DNA of 22,327 nt from Chara braunii (taxonomy: Eukaryota; Streptophyta; Charophyceae; Charales; Characeae): the NCBI GenBank assembly GCA_003427395.1, contig BFEA01000298.1, positions 1,076,860 to 1,099,186 on the forward strand, in the 5' to 3' direction. The translations under genes and the position numbers were made by a program. The notes beneath the pieces were generated by a model. That model did not search any database and was not told where the DNA came from. It saw only the letters and a program-made list of their open reading frames with translations. Of the stretch, positions 10,345-17,916 are shown piece after piece; the first letter of the stretch is position 1; the number at the start of each line of letters is the position of its first letter.

Positions 10345-10382
<38 letters not shown>
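10331..10382. repeat. Compound (CG)n(AG)n microsatellite
   Basis: A run of alternating CG about 20 bases long followed by about 22 bases of AG, preceded by (TG)n at 10295-10310. Alternating CG is the classic Z-DNA-forming sequence. Confidence 0.9.
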
Positions 10383-10428
10383 AACAGTCTCCAACCTCGC
10401 GTCTGGCCTCATAGTACTACCATCGATA

Positions 10429-10703
10429 GGATAAGCAAAATCGAATGAATCTACCGCTAGAACATGGAAATATACACTGCCAGAGTCGAACCTCTCACCA
10501 CGAAACCAAAAAAAAAAAAGACGGTCGCGAACAAAAAACCTCAAAATTGAATGAATCTTCCGCCAGAACATGGGAATGTACACTGCCAGACTCGTTTCTA
10601 TCGTTGCCTGCCACGAAAAGGCAAAAAAAGAATCCGAAAAACGGCCGGACTCGAACCTCTCAACACAAAACACAAAAAAAAAAGACGGCCGCGAACAAAA
10701 AAC
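10429..10703. repeat. Imperfect tandem units with tRNA T-arm-like box
   Basis: Units beginning AATGAATCT and containing AACATGGRAATRTACACTGCCAG repeat at 10441 and 10549, each ending in an A-run and GACGGYCGCGAACAAAAAACC. On the minus strand, GGTTCGACTC (10483-10493) and GGTTCGAGTCC (10647-10657) match the B-box/T-loop of tRNA genes. These may be remnants of tRNA-derived SINEs. No cloverleaf or A box could be drawn. Confidence 0.45.
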
Positions 10704-11388
10704 CGCGCCGGGCCCACGGTGCGCCGGGCCTGCGCGGGAAAAAGGTCTCAGCGGGACGCGTTACGCGAGACCCGCGACTCCCTTTAAGAAGAGTATAGAC
10801 AAGTGGACCTGCCGCGGCTTCGCTCGCGGCCCGAGGGCGCCAATGTGGAAGCAAAGAGGAAACACAGCACAAAAGCTTCATGCACATGAAGACACATTTT
10901 TTGGGGGGAAAATAACAGGTTTTCGTTTTCTAAAAGTCCCAGGAGTAGTCTCTGAGGAGAGGAAGGAGGAGGACGACAAACGGGAAGACGACCCCCGTTT
11001 TCGCGCCAGATGCATCTATGCGACATGCCCATCTCGTTTCCCGAGTGTTCCACGGCTTCCGCCAGAGCTTTTTTTTTTTTTTTTTGCCTCTCCATACGGC
11101 CCGCATGACCACCGGATTCCCTTCCTTTTTTCCTGCACTCCGCGTTTTTGCGCCGCATGCATCTGTGTGACCGGTCCATCTCGTTTCCCGAATGTTCTAC
11201 CAAACTTCGCTGCCGCCTGCGGCCTGTCACGCCCACCAGGGCCACTTCGCTGAGCACAAAAAAAAACGGGCACTTGCCGCAGTCCCTCATGCCCCTTCGG
11301 TACCGCCTTCTCCCCCTGACTTTTTCTGGGCCCGCAGGGAGCGTGACGCGAGGCCCACTTTTACTTTTAGGAGGATTAGGGAAAAGGG

Positions 11389-11535
11389 CGACGGCCTTGA
11401 GATATCATCATCAAACTGGCTGGCCCTAGGTAATTCAGAATTGTAGTATTGCACTCATCTGCTTCCATTGGAGTTCGAACTCGGGTCTATATTTCGACAG
11501 TTCAGGGGTGTACCAACTGGGCTAGTCCAGTTGGT
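11389..11535 (-). repeat. tRNA-derived SINE, family 1, copy 1
   Basis: On the minus strand the head carries an A box (TAGCCCAGTTGG, complement of 11513-11524) and a B box (GAGTTCGAACTC, 11471-11482), the internal RNA polymerase III promoter of tRNA-derived SINEs. It is followed by a body with CTGAATTACCTAGGGCC and ATGATATCTCAAGG. The same body occurs at 15291-15425 and 15806-15942, so this is a dispersed family. It lies just upstream of half-PHD copy B. Confidence 0.8.
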
Positions 11536-11617
11536 CTTCCTTTCCTTCCTTTCCCTTCGATATCCTTCCCTTTCATACCCTCACCTTCTTTGTCCTTGCC
11601 TTCCGTCTTCGTTCAAG

Positions 11618-11730
11618 TCTAGCTTATCACCTACAGTGTGCTGGCCCGTTGGTCGTGCCTCCGACTGGAATGTGGGTTTGTCCATCATGCGATGCAACGC
11701 CAGCAGCAACATCAACCCCGGGACCCCAGG
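11618..11730 (+). pseudogene. Half-PHD exon copy B
   Basis: A 113-base copy of the second half of the PHD exon at 9038-9326. It keeps the last four zinc ligands (Y-H-L-Q-C and M-W-V-C-P-S-C) in an open frame. It is preceded by a long pyrimidine tract ending in GTTCAAG, a good acceptor, and followed by G|GTAAGG, a good donor. The first half of the finger is missing and replaced by the pyrimidine tract. If spliced onto the PHD exon (phase 1), the junction reads GTC TAG, an immediate stop. It is therefore either dead or a poison exon. The open frame needs a phase-2 partner, which was not found. Confidence 0.7.
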
Positions 11731-11759
11731 GTAAGGTGTCGTCTTGGCTCTGCTAGCCC

Positions 11760-11812
11760 TTGTCCATCGTGCGGTGCAAGGGCAGCAGCAATGTCAAACC
11801 CCACACCCCAGG
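11760..11812 (+). pseudogene. Half-PHD exon copy C (short)
   Basis: Only the last part of the PHD exon remains, from the final C-P-S-C to the donor CAG-G|GTAAGG. It joins abruptly to the intron of copy B after CTGCTAGCCC. No acceptor precedes it. The open text CPSCGARAAAMSNPTPQG matches the end of the parental exon. It is the smallest unit of the duplicated array. Confidence 0.7.
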
Positions 11813-11935
11813 GTAAGGTGTCATCTTGGCTCTGGTAGCCCTGCTTCATGCCCTGCCATCCCTTTCCTTTCCCTTTTATGTCCGTCCCTTTCATACCCTC
11901 ACCTTCTTTGTCCTTGCCTTCCGTCTCCGTTCAAG
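11813..11935 (+). repeat. Duplicated intron tract with polypyrimidine run and acceptor
   Basis: After the donor comes GTCATCTTGGCTCTGGTAGC, then a C/T-rich stretch (CCTTTCCTTTCCC, TTTCATACCCTCACC) ending CGTTCAAG. The same order occurs before copy B (11536-11617) and, decayed, after copy F (13642-13740). This is the repeating spacer of the array. Confidence 0.65.
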
Positions 11936-12199
11936 GCGAGCTTATCACCTACACTGTTCTGGTCTGTGGGTCGTGCCTCGGGGTGAAATGTGGCTTTGTC
12001 CATCATGCGGTACAAAGACAGCAGCAATGTGTTACATGCTGAGCCTGCACACGGGCCCCATTTTCGGGGCCCGACAGTTGCTGGGGGCCCCCAGGCAGCA
12101 CGCAGCACGCCCCTCAGACGCGCGCCCTGGAGGCCCACGCCCGGCCTTAGGGCCGCAGGTTTCGGCTTGAGGCAGCATTCATTTCATTCATTCATTTAT

Positions 12200-12253
<54 letters not shown>
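12200..12253. repeat. (TTAG)n microsatellite
   Basis: About thirteen units of TTAG inside transposon copy 1. The inverted copy at 20560-20580 has AAAT units at the same position, so the array arose after the copies separated or expanded differently. Confidence 0.9.
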
Positions 12254-12837
12254 GCTGTCCTATTTTTGTCTGTTCAGGCGTCGTTTCGGACTTGCAGTTT
12301 GTCGGAACAGACCTTCGGTCTGTTCGGACAAAGGCCACGTTTTTGGCCTGGTACGGACATAGAAAGGCCCTGTTGGGCCAGGTGCGATTTCGTCCAGTAG
12401 CGGACGTCCCTGCTGCATCAGCAGGGAGGGTCTGGACGTCCGGTTGGGACCCAGACCCAGTAGGCCACGTTTTGGCCAAAGTCCAGAGGCACACAGAGGC
12501 ACACCCGCGAGGCCCAGCGCTACTTATAGCTGGGCCACGCCTGGGCAGACACACAGTTCGAGTAGCTCAGTTCTTGGGCGACATGCTGCTGGAGCAGCGC
12601 TACAGCGCTACACTGGAGGTAGAGGTAGAGGTGTAGGTAGGGAGTGAGGCAGAGGCCATACCTGCGTCAGCGGAGATCCTACCTGGGCGCCATAGCTGGT
12701 CTTCGCACCAGCGCACCTGCAGCACAGAGGAAACAAGCGGCAACAGTTAGTACATGGTGGCAGTTACCTGCAGGTGAGATAGCGAGGAGGATGACATCTT
12801 CTTCTTCTGCTTCTCTCGCCCTCCATCTCTCCTCCTT

Positions 12838-12965
12838 CCTCCTCCTCCTCCTCCTCCTCCTCCTCCTCCTCCTTCTTCTTCTTCTTCTTCTTCTTCGTCT
12901 TCTTCTTCTTCTTCTTCTTCTTCTTCTTCAGAGAGAGAGAGAGAGAAAGAGAAAGAGAGAGAGAG
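12838..12965. repeat. (TCC)n(TTC)n(AG)n compound microsatellite
   Basis: A run of TCC units, then TTC units, then AG units, inside transposon copy 1. Copy 2 has the complementary arrangement at 19920-20010. Confidence 0.9.
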
Positions 12966-13470
12966 GTTACAGGCAGAGGTTACATCGGGCATAAGGCCCA
13001 GGATCTGATTCGACATTTTTACGGCAGACATTGATTGGACATTCGGCAGGGAGACTATTTTTGGACTTCGCTATCGTGATCTTGGTCTTCTCCCTCACCT
13101 CCATCTTTGTCTCGCCTCTCCCCCATCTCTTCATCCGTGGTATCTCCCCCATGTCCGTGTCGAAGGAGGGACCTTTCTTCCATGTGTGCGGTCCCTCCTC
13201 CCTCTCTCACATGTGTGCTGTATGATGGGATGTCGCATCAGTCTCTGATAGGTCAGGTCATATCTTGGAGTCTTCCGCTGCGCTACATTGTGCTATTTTC
13301 ATATGTATCTGGATGTAGATTGCTTGTCGATGCTTTGCTGATGCTGCATTGTCCGTTCAAGTCCTTTTCATCACTTTGCAGATCCTTGGCTCCATATACA
13401 TCGCTCAACTGAGCATGTATCACATGTCAACCCCCGTACCCCAGGGTAAGGTGTCATCTTGGCTCTGCTA

Positions 13471-13582
13471 CCTTCTTCCCCTGAATACAACGTACGGTAG
13501 CTATAGCTGTATTTGGGGTATCTTTCAGTCTAAATATAGCCGTAATGACCGTACGACGTACGTTGTATTCGGGGGAAGAAGC
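13471..13582. mobile_element. 111-bp palindromic MITE
   Basis: Nearly perfect inverted repeats of about 24 bases (13472-13495 and 13558-13581), beginning CTTCTTCCCCTGAATAC on one arm and its complement on the other, with a second inner inverted segment. It is inserted in GGCTCTGCTAGCCC, a sequence preserved intact after copy B, and duplicates CTA (13468-13470, 13582-13584) or only TA. A TA duplication would fit the Tc1/mariner (Stowaway-like) class. No coding capacity. Confidence 0.85.
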
Positions 13583-13589
13583 TAGCCCT

Positions 13590-13641
13590 TGTCCATCGTG
13601 CAGTGCAAAGGCAGCAGCTACGTGAACCCCAACACCCCTGG
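13590..13641 (+). pseudogene. Half-PHD exon copy F (decayed)
   Basis: The counterpart of copy C: begins at the last C-P-S-C, then SAKAAAT and a TGA stop. The donor has mutated from GGGTAAGG to GGGTACGG. It follows CTAGCCC as copy C does, so B-C and D-F form two units of a higher-order duplication. Confidence 0.65.
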
Positions 13642-13649
13642 GTACGGTG

Positions 13650-14516
13650 TCATCTTGCCTCTGCTAGCCCTGCTTTGTGTCCTTAACTCCCTTTCCTTTC
13701 CCTTTTATATCCGTCCCTTCCCTGCCCTCCTCCACGATGTAATTCTCCCCATCACAGCATATGGCTGAAGTTGAGAAAACTCAGGCTGTTTTGTGACATT
13801 GTAAGTCCCCTAGCTGAAATCGACAGAACCAAAGCACCGCTCAGTCAGTTTACAGAGGAATCTTTGTGAGACTATATTGCAAAACTTGTTTGGAACAGAA
13901 CTGTTTCCTATGAATTCTTCGACGGAGCAACTCTGCCGATGAGCCCCAGGCCATATGTGAGCGGATGTCCAGCATGGCACAAGATAGCTCGGCTTGGTCA
14001 GGGTGTTATAAGGCCTTCTCTTGGCTCTTAGCCATCACAGCTGGAGCTTGTTTATATTTATAACTTTATACTCAGAAGATTTGCTCTACTTTGGCCTTCA
14101 ACAATCTTTCTGCCTAAGCCCTTTCTGGCATGTTCCTTGATGGTATCGGCTCGGGATCCTCCTGGCATTCGGTCTCTTGGCACAACCGTCTTTCCCCCAG
14201 CAGAAGTAATGATCGTTATAGCTTTCGCTGACCCCTGAAGTTTCCCGGAATACAGTGATAATGTTTGTACCTTCTATTCAGGAGAAGGTGGAAGTACATT
14301 GCCTCATCATGTGTCGTGGGCTATGGTGGCCTCTCTTATCCCCTCTCCCTCTGTGTAGTGTCATGCAGCAGCAGCAAGCAGTAGCATTGACTTATGGACA
14401 CTCAAAATGATGAATGAGGGATTGAAATGCTTTTCTCCCCTTCCGCTTTCCTTTCCCCCAAAAAAGAAGAGAGGTGCACTCCTTCGTGCTGTCTTACCAT
14501 CAAATGTGTCATACAG
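13650..14516 (+). other. Intron interior, no supported exon
   Basis: Begins with the decayed pyrimidine tract of the array, with a good acceptor (CCCATCACAG at 13757). Reading on in the phase left by the PHD exon meets TGA after two codons. Another frame stays open to 13869 (CDIVSPLAEIDRTKAPLSQF) and may be an old exon or transposon fragment. The rest is unremarkable A/T-balanced DNA. Confidence 0.35.
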
Positions 14517-14684
14517 GCCACGGCTGGTTCAGGACTCGCCCAGACTGTCCAGACGGGCCTCCCGGCAGATCTGCGCCAAATCAATGTCGCCCCTGGCCCG
14601 GACCTGGACCTGGCAGCCCCCCAGGCAACCTTGGGAGGGTTCCCCACACCGCCCAGCACGGGAATTGTTTTTCAAATCCGGGAA
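14517..14684 (+). other. Candidate exon, Pro/Ala/Gly-rich, weak
   Basis: Follows a fair acceptor (TGTGTCATACAG). One frame reads ATAGSGLAQTVQTGLPADLR and INVAPGPDLDLAAPQATLGG, and could end at GAA|GTAGAT. It is GC-rich at third positions, unlike its surroundings, as an expressed linker might be. In that frame it is phase 0-0, which does not fit the phase-1 ends of the PHD and FN3 exons. In the phase-1 frame it is also open, to 14918, but reads as low-complexity text. It may belong to another gene or be chance. Confidence 0.25.
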
Positions 14685-14907
14685 GTAGATCAGCACTGAT
14701 CCATGTTAGCATGCAAATAGATCATGGGATTCATGGGAAAAGACTAGCAGCTAGCTTGGTGTGGGAAGACCTATATCTGGGATGCCATTTCCACAAGATT
14801 CTTTCTGTGATTCCGACTGCCAAAGACAGGACAGAGCAGATTTCTTCTGAGCTCCGGGACACTGTGGATTTGTTTAGGAAGACAGGGCTGTGGGTTAAAT
14901 GGAAAGC

Positions 14908-15226
14908 CCATAACCCTTAGTGTCCCACCATAGGGATCTGTTCCACCATATTCTTCAATTCTGTACATGTTTCCCTAGCTTTGTAGGCTGACGTTAGAGA
15001 AACATTTACAGAATTGAAGAATATGGTGGAACGGAAATTCGGGCAACCCATAACCCTTAGTGTAGCTTGCCGCTGGAGGGTAGATCAAGGTGGGTATCAT
15101 TCGTAGTTAGTTAGGTAATGTGAGGTATAAAGTTACTATAAACCCTTAGTGTAGATTGCCACTGGAGGGTAGATCAAGATGTGTATCATCCCTAGTTGGG
15201 AAGGTGGTGGGAGTTATAATATTATA
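14908..15226. repeat. Tandem 89-bp repeat interrupted by a hairpin element
   Basis: Units starting AACCCTTAGTGTAG and containing TGGAGGGTAGATCAAG occur at 15052 and 15141 (89 bp apart). A third start at 14912 is cut off by a hairpin. The hairpin has 29-bp arms (14937-14965, 15007-15035) with one mismatch and a loop of about 41 bases whose ends also pair. CCCATAACCCTTAGTGT flanks the hairpin on both sides (14908-14924, 15048-15064). Confidence 0.75.
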
Positions 15227-15290
15227 TTGAGAGAAGAATATAGCTCAGTTTTCAACAAAAAAAAGGGCACAAATTAATTAATGTAATAAC

Positions 15291-15425
15291 TTGGCCTAGC
15301 TCAGTTGGTACACCCCCTGAACTGTTGAAATACGGACCTGAGTTTGGACGAGTAGAATACTGCAAATCTGAATTACCTAAGGCCGGTCAGTTCGGTGATG
15401 ATATCTCAAGGCCGTCACCGTTTGA
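15291..15425 (+). repeat. tRNA-derived SINE, family 1, copy 2
   Basis: Plus orientation. The A box is TAGCTCAGTTGG (15297-15308), and a degenerate B box lies near 15340. The body is CTGAATTACCTAAGGCC with ATGATATCTCAAGGCC. It shares the head GGCCTAGCTCAGTTGGTA with the family-2 element at 16600-16679 but has a different body. Confidence 0.8.
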
Positions 15426-15805
15426 AGAGGGGAAAAAAAATCTGGCCACAATCGGAGGTGGTGCTCCAAAAGATGGACACAGAGGTGGATGATGAGCATA
15501 AGACAGACACTCTGGCGAAAGCAATTCGAACTTCGAAGACATGGCTGTGTGAGCCTGTGAGGGCAAAATAGTGGAAGTATTAAGTAGTGGAGGTAGTGGA
15601 AATAAAAGAAAAATTAGAAAATAGTTCCAAAATAAATACCCCTCTTTTTTTTTGTCAACTGGGGTGTGAAGAGATCGCAGGATCAACTTCCGAGGGTCAG
15701 GAAGAAGAGCAGGGATTCCTAAATGGGAATATGCTAATCGAGAAATCCAAGCCGACCGCCTAATACAAAAATGCCTGACTGACATTTCTTTTTCCTTTTT
15801 TTTTT
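15426..15805. other. Sequence between two SINE copies
   Basis: Contains a T-run near 15645 and no recognisable coding domain. A 132-codon minus-strand frame (15785-15387) overlaps SINE sequence and is not supported. Confidence 0.3.
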
Positions 15806-15942
15806 AAGAGGGAAACGGCCTCGAGATGTCATGATTGAACTGACCAGCGCAAGGTAATTCAGAATGATGACTTTATTCTGGTCCTCTTGTTGCATCGGGA
15901 TTTGAACTTGGGTCTGTATTTCAACAGTTCACAGGTGACCGG
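15806..15942 (-). repeat. tRNA-derived SINE, family 1, copy 3
   Basis: Minus orientation. The B box lies at about 15897-15911 (complement of GGGATTTGAACTTGG), followed by the shared body (CTGAATTACCTTGCGC, CATGACATCTCGAGGCC). The A box end is degraded where the flank reads ACAGGTGACCGGCC. Confidence 0.75.
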
Positions 15943-16048
15943 CCCATGGCGTTCTTTTTCTTTGTTTTTGAAATTTTGTCTGACTTTCTCAGTCGCCCAC
16001 GTAACTCAGGCAAGTGACCCTGCTCACCTGGCTGGACAACTCTGGAAA

Positions 16049-16088
16049 CCTTTTTTTTTTTTTTGTGGGGGGGGGGGGGGGGGGGGGT
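16049..16088. repeat. Poly-T to poly-G tract
   Basis: About 15 T followed, after one GT, by more than 20 G. A similar T-to-G tract lies at 17286-17322, and a G-run plus T-run at 18174-18261. Such junctions are unusual and may be partly sequencing artefact. Confidence 0.8.
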
Positions 16089-16270
16089 GCAATTGCTCCG
16101 ATCTGGTCTGGAACCTAGGGGTCCTATCTTTTCCTTTTTTTTTTCTTTTTAAATCACCAACCTATATTCTTCTCTCAATATGCCTCCCACTGCCTTTTTT
16201 TTTGTTTAATAAAATAAAAGACTAATTCCTTAAGCCCAGCCAATTCAATTACCTATCGAATCTGGACAGG

Positions 16271-16679
16271 AGGCCTTTCAGGCCTATTTTATTGCCATTG
16301 TAGTATTATGGGGAATACAGTAGCAGCCACATCCGTGCTCAAGCCTCCAACGAGGGAACATGCAGGAGCTGCACCCACCAGCCGGTGCGATACCTGCTAC
16401 AGCAGCTGGGCTATACCGGCCAGGGGTCAGCCGGTAGCATCAGGAGTCAGGACCGAGCTTCTTCGATGGGCCAGTCACTGTGCCTCCCCTCCGGTCCCCT
16501 CCCCCTATGAGCATCAGCAGTCTCTGCTCAATTCCACTCAGGGAGGCCAGCGACATATCTCTAGGTGGCGGGCTCCAAGCTTGCCCAGGAAGGTACATGA
16601 GGCCAATGGGGATTGAACCCAAGACCTCCTGAATGCCACTTGACAATGTGTGCCTTACCAACTGAGCTAGGCCACTGGA
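16271..16679 (-). repeat. tRNA-derived SINE, family 2
   Basis: The head (16600-16679, minus) has a well-preserved A box (TAGCTCAGTTGG, complement of 16658-16669) and B box (GGTTCAATCC, around 16610-16620), with spacing typical of a tRNA. It is followed by a long GC-richer body toward 16271 with no coding potential. The 3' limit is uncertain. The anticodon loop region is not conserved enough to name the parent tRNA. Confidence 0.7.
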
Positions 16680-17110
16680 TTTCACTGCCTTGAAGTGCCC
16701 TGCGGGATTCAAGAACAAGATTTTAAAAAAAGAGAAAAAAAAACGTCCTGGCGTCCCCGAGCCATACCCCAGGGGCTGATAATGCAGTCCCCTGTGGTAG
16801 GCCGTGGGCCCTTGGTCCCATGGGTGGCTCTAATCTATTGGTGCCTTGTGGGATATTGTTGTAACTTCTTCCTGTGATGTGCTCTGAGGGGTTATGTGCA
16901 GACGACTGGTTTTCTCTGCTGGATTCGAGCAACTTCACAGCTGGAGGACTGAAGTACAACAACAATTTCGCCGCAGGTATTCACGTATTCTTCTCACCTG
17001 CAGTATGATGCAGATCCCTTCCTGAGCCCGTTTGGCTGCTGCAAAATTTTTACCTTCTCTGTCTCTCCTTTTTTTTTTACCTCTTTTTTGTAATTCAGAC
17101 TAATTCTCAA
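16680..17110. other. Intron sequence, unclassified
   Basis: Contains an A-rich run (16723-16742), the palindromic word CCCATGGG, and T-runs at 17070-17090. No exon, tRNA or transposon end was recognised. Confidence 0.3.
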
Positions 17111-17112
17111 TT

Positions 17113-17193
17113 TATGAATTTAAACCATTTCTCAGTTTATGTGTGTCATCTTCTCTGTATCATTCCAATTTTAACAGATGTCCCGAAGGACAG
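17113..17193 (-). pseudogene. U6 snRNA pseudogene 1 (internal deletion)
   Basis: On the minus strand the sequence begins GTCCTTCGGGACATCTG, continues TTAAAATTGGAATGATACAGAGAAGAT, then jumps to GACACACAT and ends CTGAGAAATGGTTTAAATT. This follows U6 closely at both ends, including the ACAGAGA box. The block of about 20 bases between the two GAT words (normally containing TTAGCATGG and the AGC triad region) is missing. No TATA box or upstream sequence element of plant U6 genes is seen on its upstream side (17194-17280). U6 pairs with the 5' splice site and U4/U2 in the spliceosome. This copy cannot. Confidence 0.85.
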
Positions 17194-17916
17194 CCTTCAA
17201 TGTCTCTCATTCGGTCACTCTCTCCTGCTCTCAAACCTCCTTGTGCAAAGTGAGTTGCGAATTCTCCTTGCTCTTGTCAAATTGAAAGCTTTTTTTTTTT
17301 TTTGGGGGGGGGGGGGGGGGGGAGAGGAGAGGAAGGGGAAGTGGAAGGGGAAGCGGAGGAAGAAGGGAGAAATGAAAAGTGTGGGAGGCATTTTTCTTGG
17401 ATCATCAGCCGGGTCCCTCCAAAGTATTGTCCCACTGTGTGTGCAGTCCGGAACCCCACTCGTGCCTGGAATTCCTTTTTTTTTTTTTTTTCTTTCTTTC
17501 TTTTTTGAACCCACTTGTGCCTGGATTCTATTGCCTCCAGAATGCGCTGCTGACGGTGCGGCCCAAGCAGCACGAGGTAGTAGGTGCCAAAACATGTTTC
17601 TCGTTGCTTGATGAGCTCTTAGGCGTCCCCTGATTACTGCTCAATGAGCTTTTTGCATCCTCATTGTAGCGAGGGGTGTCTGATGTCTGTTGGTGAAGAT
17701 TATGTCTTCCCTCGCAACTCCTTTGTTGGCTTGTGTGGCAGAAGACTGAGCGGCATCGTGGGTAAGCAGGTCCCTGGTTGCAGAAGTGGTCATGTTGACT
17801 TGTGCGGTTGTATTGCAGTGACCGTGTACGTCTCTATCTTCTTTTTTACAGGGGTTAACCCGTAATATTATTGTATCGGTCTGATGAAGCCGTCAGGATT
17901 CTCTTTTCTTTTTCCT
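17194..17916. other. Intron sequence between the U6 pseudogenes
   Basis: Holds a T/G homopolymer tract (17286-17322) and a purine-rich stretch. A T-run (17477-17510) is flanked by near-identical words CCCACTCGTGCCTGGA and CCCACTTGTGCCTGGA. A short frame ends GLCGRRLSGIVG at a donor-like GG|GTAAGC (17761), but its phase and frame do not join the PHD or FN3 exons without a stop. Confidence 0.35.

Larger units (their letters stand above)
9411..11388. repeat. Repeat-filled block between the PHD exon and the half-PHD copies
   Basis: This block separates the pyrimidine tract after the PHD exon from the equivalent tract before copy B, so it is probably a set of insertions. Contents are a 36-bp tandem duplication (9615-9650, 9651-9686), a C/T-rich then G/A-rich purine tract (9740-9790, 9880-10270), and compound microsatellites (TG)n, (CG)n, (GA)n at 10290-10382. 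There are also imperfect repeats beginning near 10429, 10547 and 10640. A ~145-bp tandem duplication carries the word CATCTCGTTTCCCGA (near 11030 and 11177). The word ACAAGTGGAC occurs near both 9411 and 10798, which could be an insertion-site duplication. No gene is supported. Confidence 0.55.
12029..13423 (+). mobile_element. Non-autonomous DNA transposon, copy 1
   Basis: The ends are inverted repeats: GTGTTACATGCTGAG at the left and the complement of GAGCATGTATCAC at the right, 11-13 matching bases. The element sits inside half-PHD copy D, with ATGT on both sides (12027-12030 and 13424-13427). The target duplication is 2 bp (AT) or 4 bp (ATGT) depending on where the inverted repeat is taken to begin. 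The interior has (TTAG)n at 12200-12253, (TCC)n(TTC)n and (AG)n at 12838-12965, and a GC-rich part with GGACGTCC-type palindromic words. It encodes no transposase. A second copy, inverted, occupies 19459-20714. Superfamily not assigned. Confidence 0.8.
11936..13445 (+). pseudogene. Half-PHD exon copy D, split by a DNA transposon
   Basis: The left part is 11936-12028 and the right part ends at 13445 before G|GTAAGG. Removing the insertion restores exactly 113 bases, the length of copy B, with ligands Y-H-L-H-C and M-W-L-C-P-S-C intact. Spliced to the PHD exon in phase 1 it would read through in a different frame that lacks the zinc ligands. The 1.4-kb insertion now destroys it. Confidence 0.7.

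Noticed and set aside
9817-10673. Long frames rich in Ser/Pro/Leu or Arg/Glu
   Set aside because: Products of the GGA/TCC purine-pyrimidine tract and the CG/AG microsatellite; low complexity in every frame.
13758-13869. Possible exon after CCCATCACAG
   Set aside because: In the phase left by the PHD exon it meets a stop after two codons; the frame that is open has no partner exon and no recognised motif.
14474-14920. 148-codon frame through the candidate Pro-rich exon
   Set aside because: The text is low complexity in the first half and runs into the 89-bp tandem repeat; no domain recognised.
16600-16679. A functional tRNA gene
   Set aside because: A and B boxes are good, but the acceptor stem does not pair convincingly and a long SINE-like body follows.
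17113-17193. Functional U6 gene
   Set aside because: About 20 bases of the essential core are missing and no TATA or upstream element is present.
17644-17761. Possible exon ending GIVG at GG|GTAAGC
   Set aside because: The acceptor gives an incompatible phase, and the compatible frame stops within four codons.
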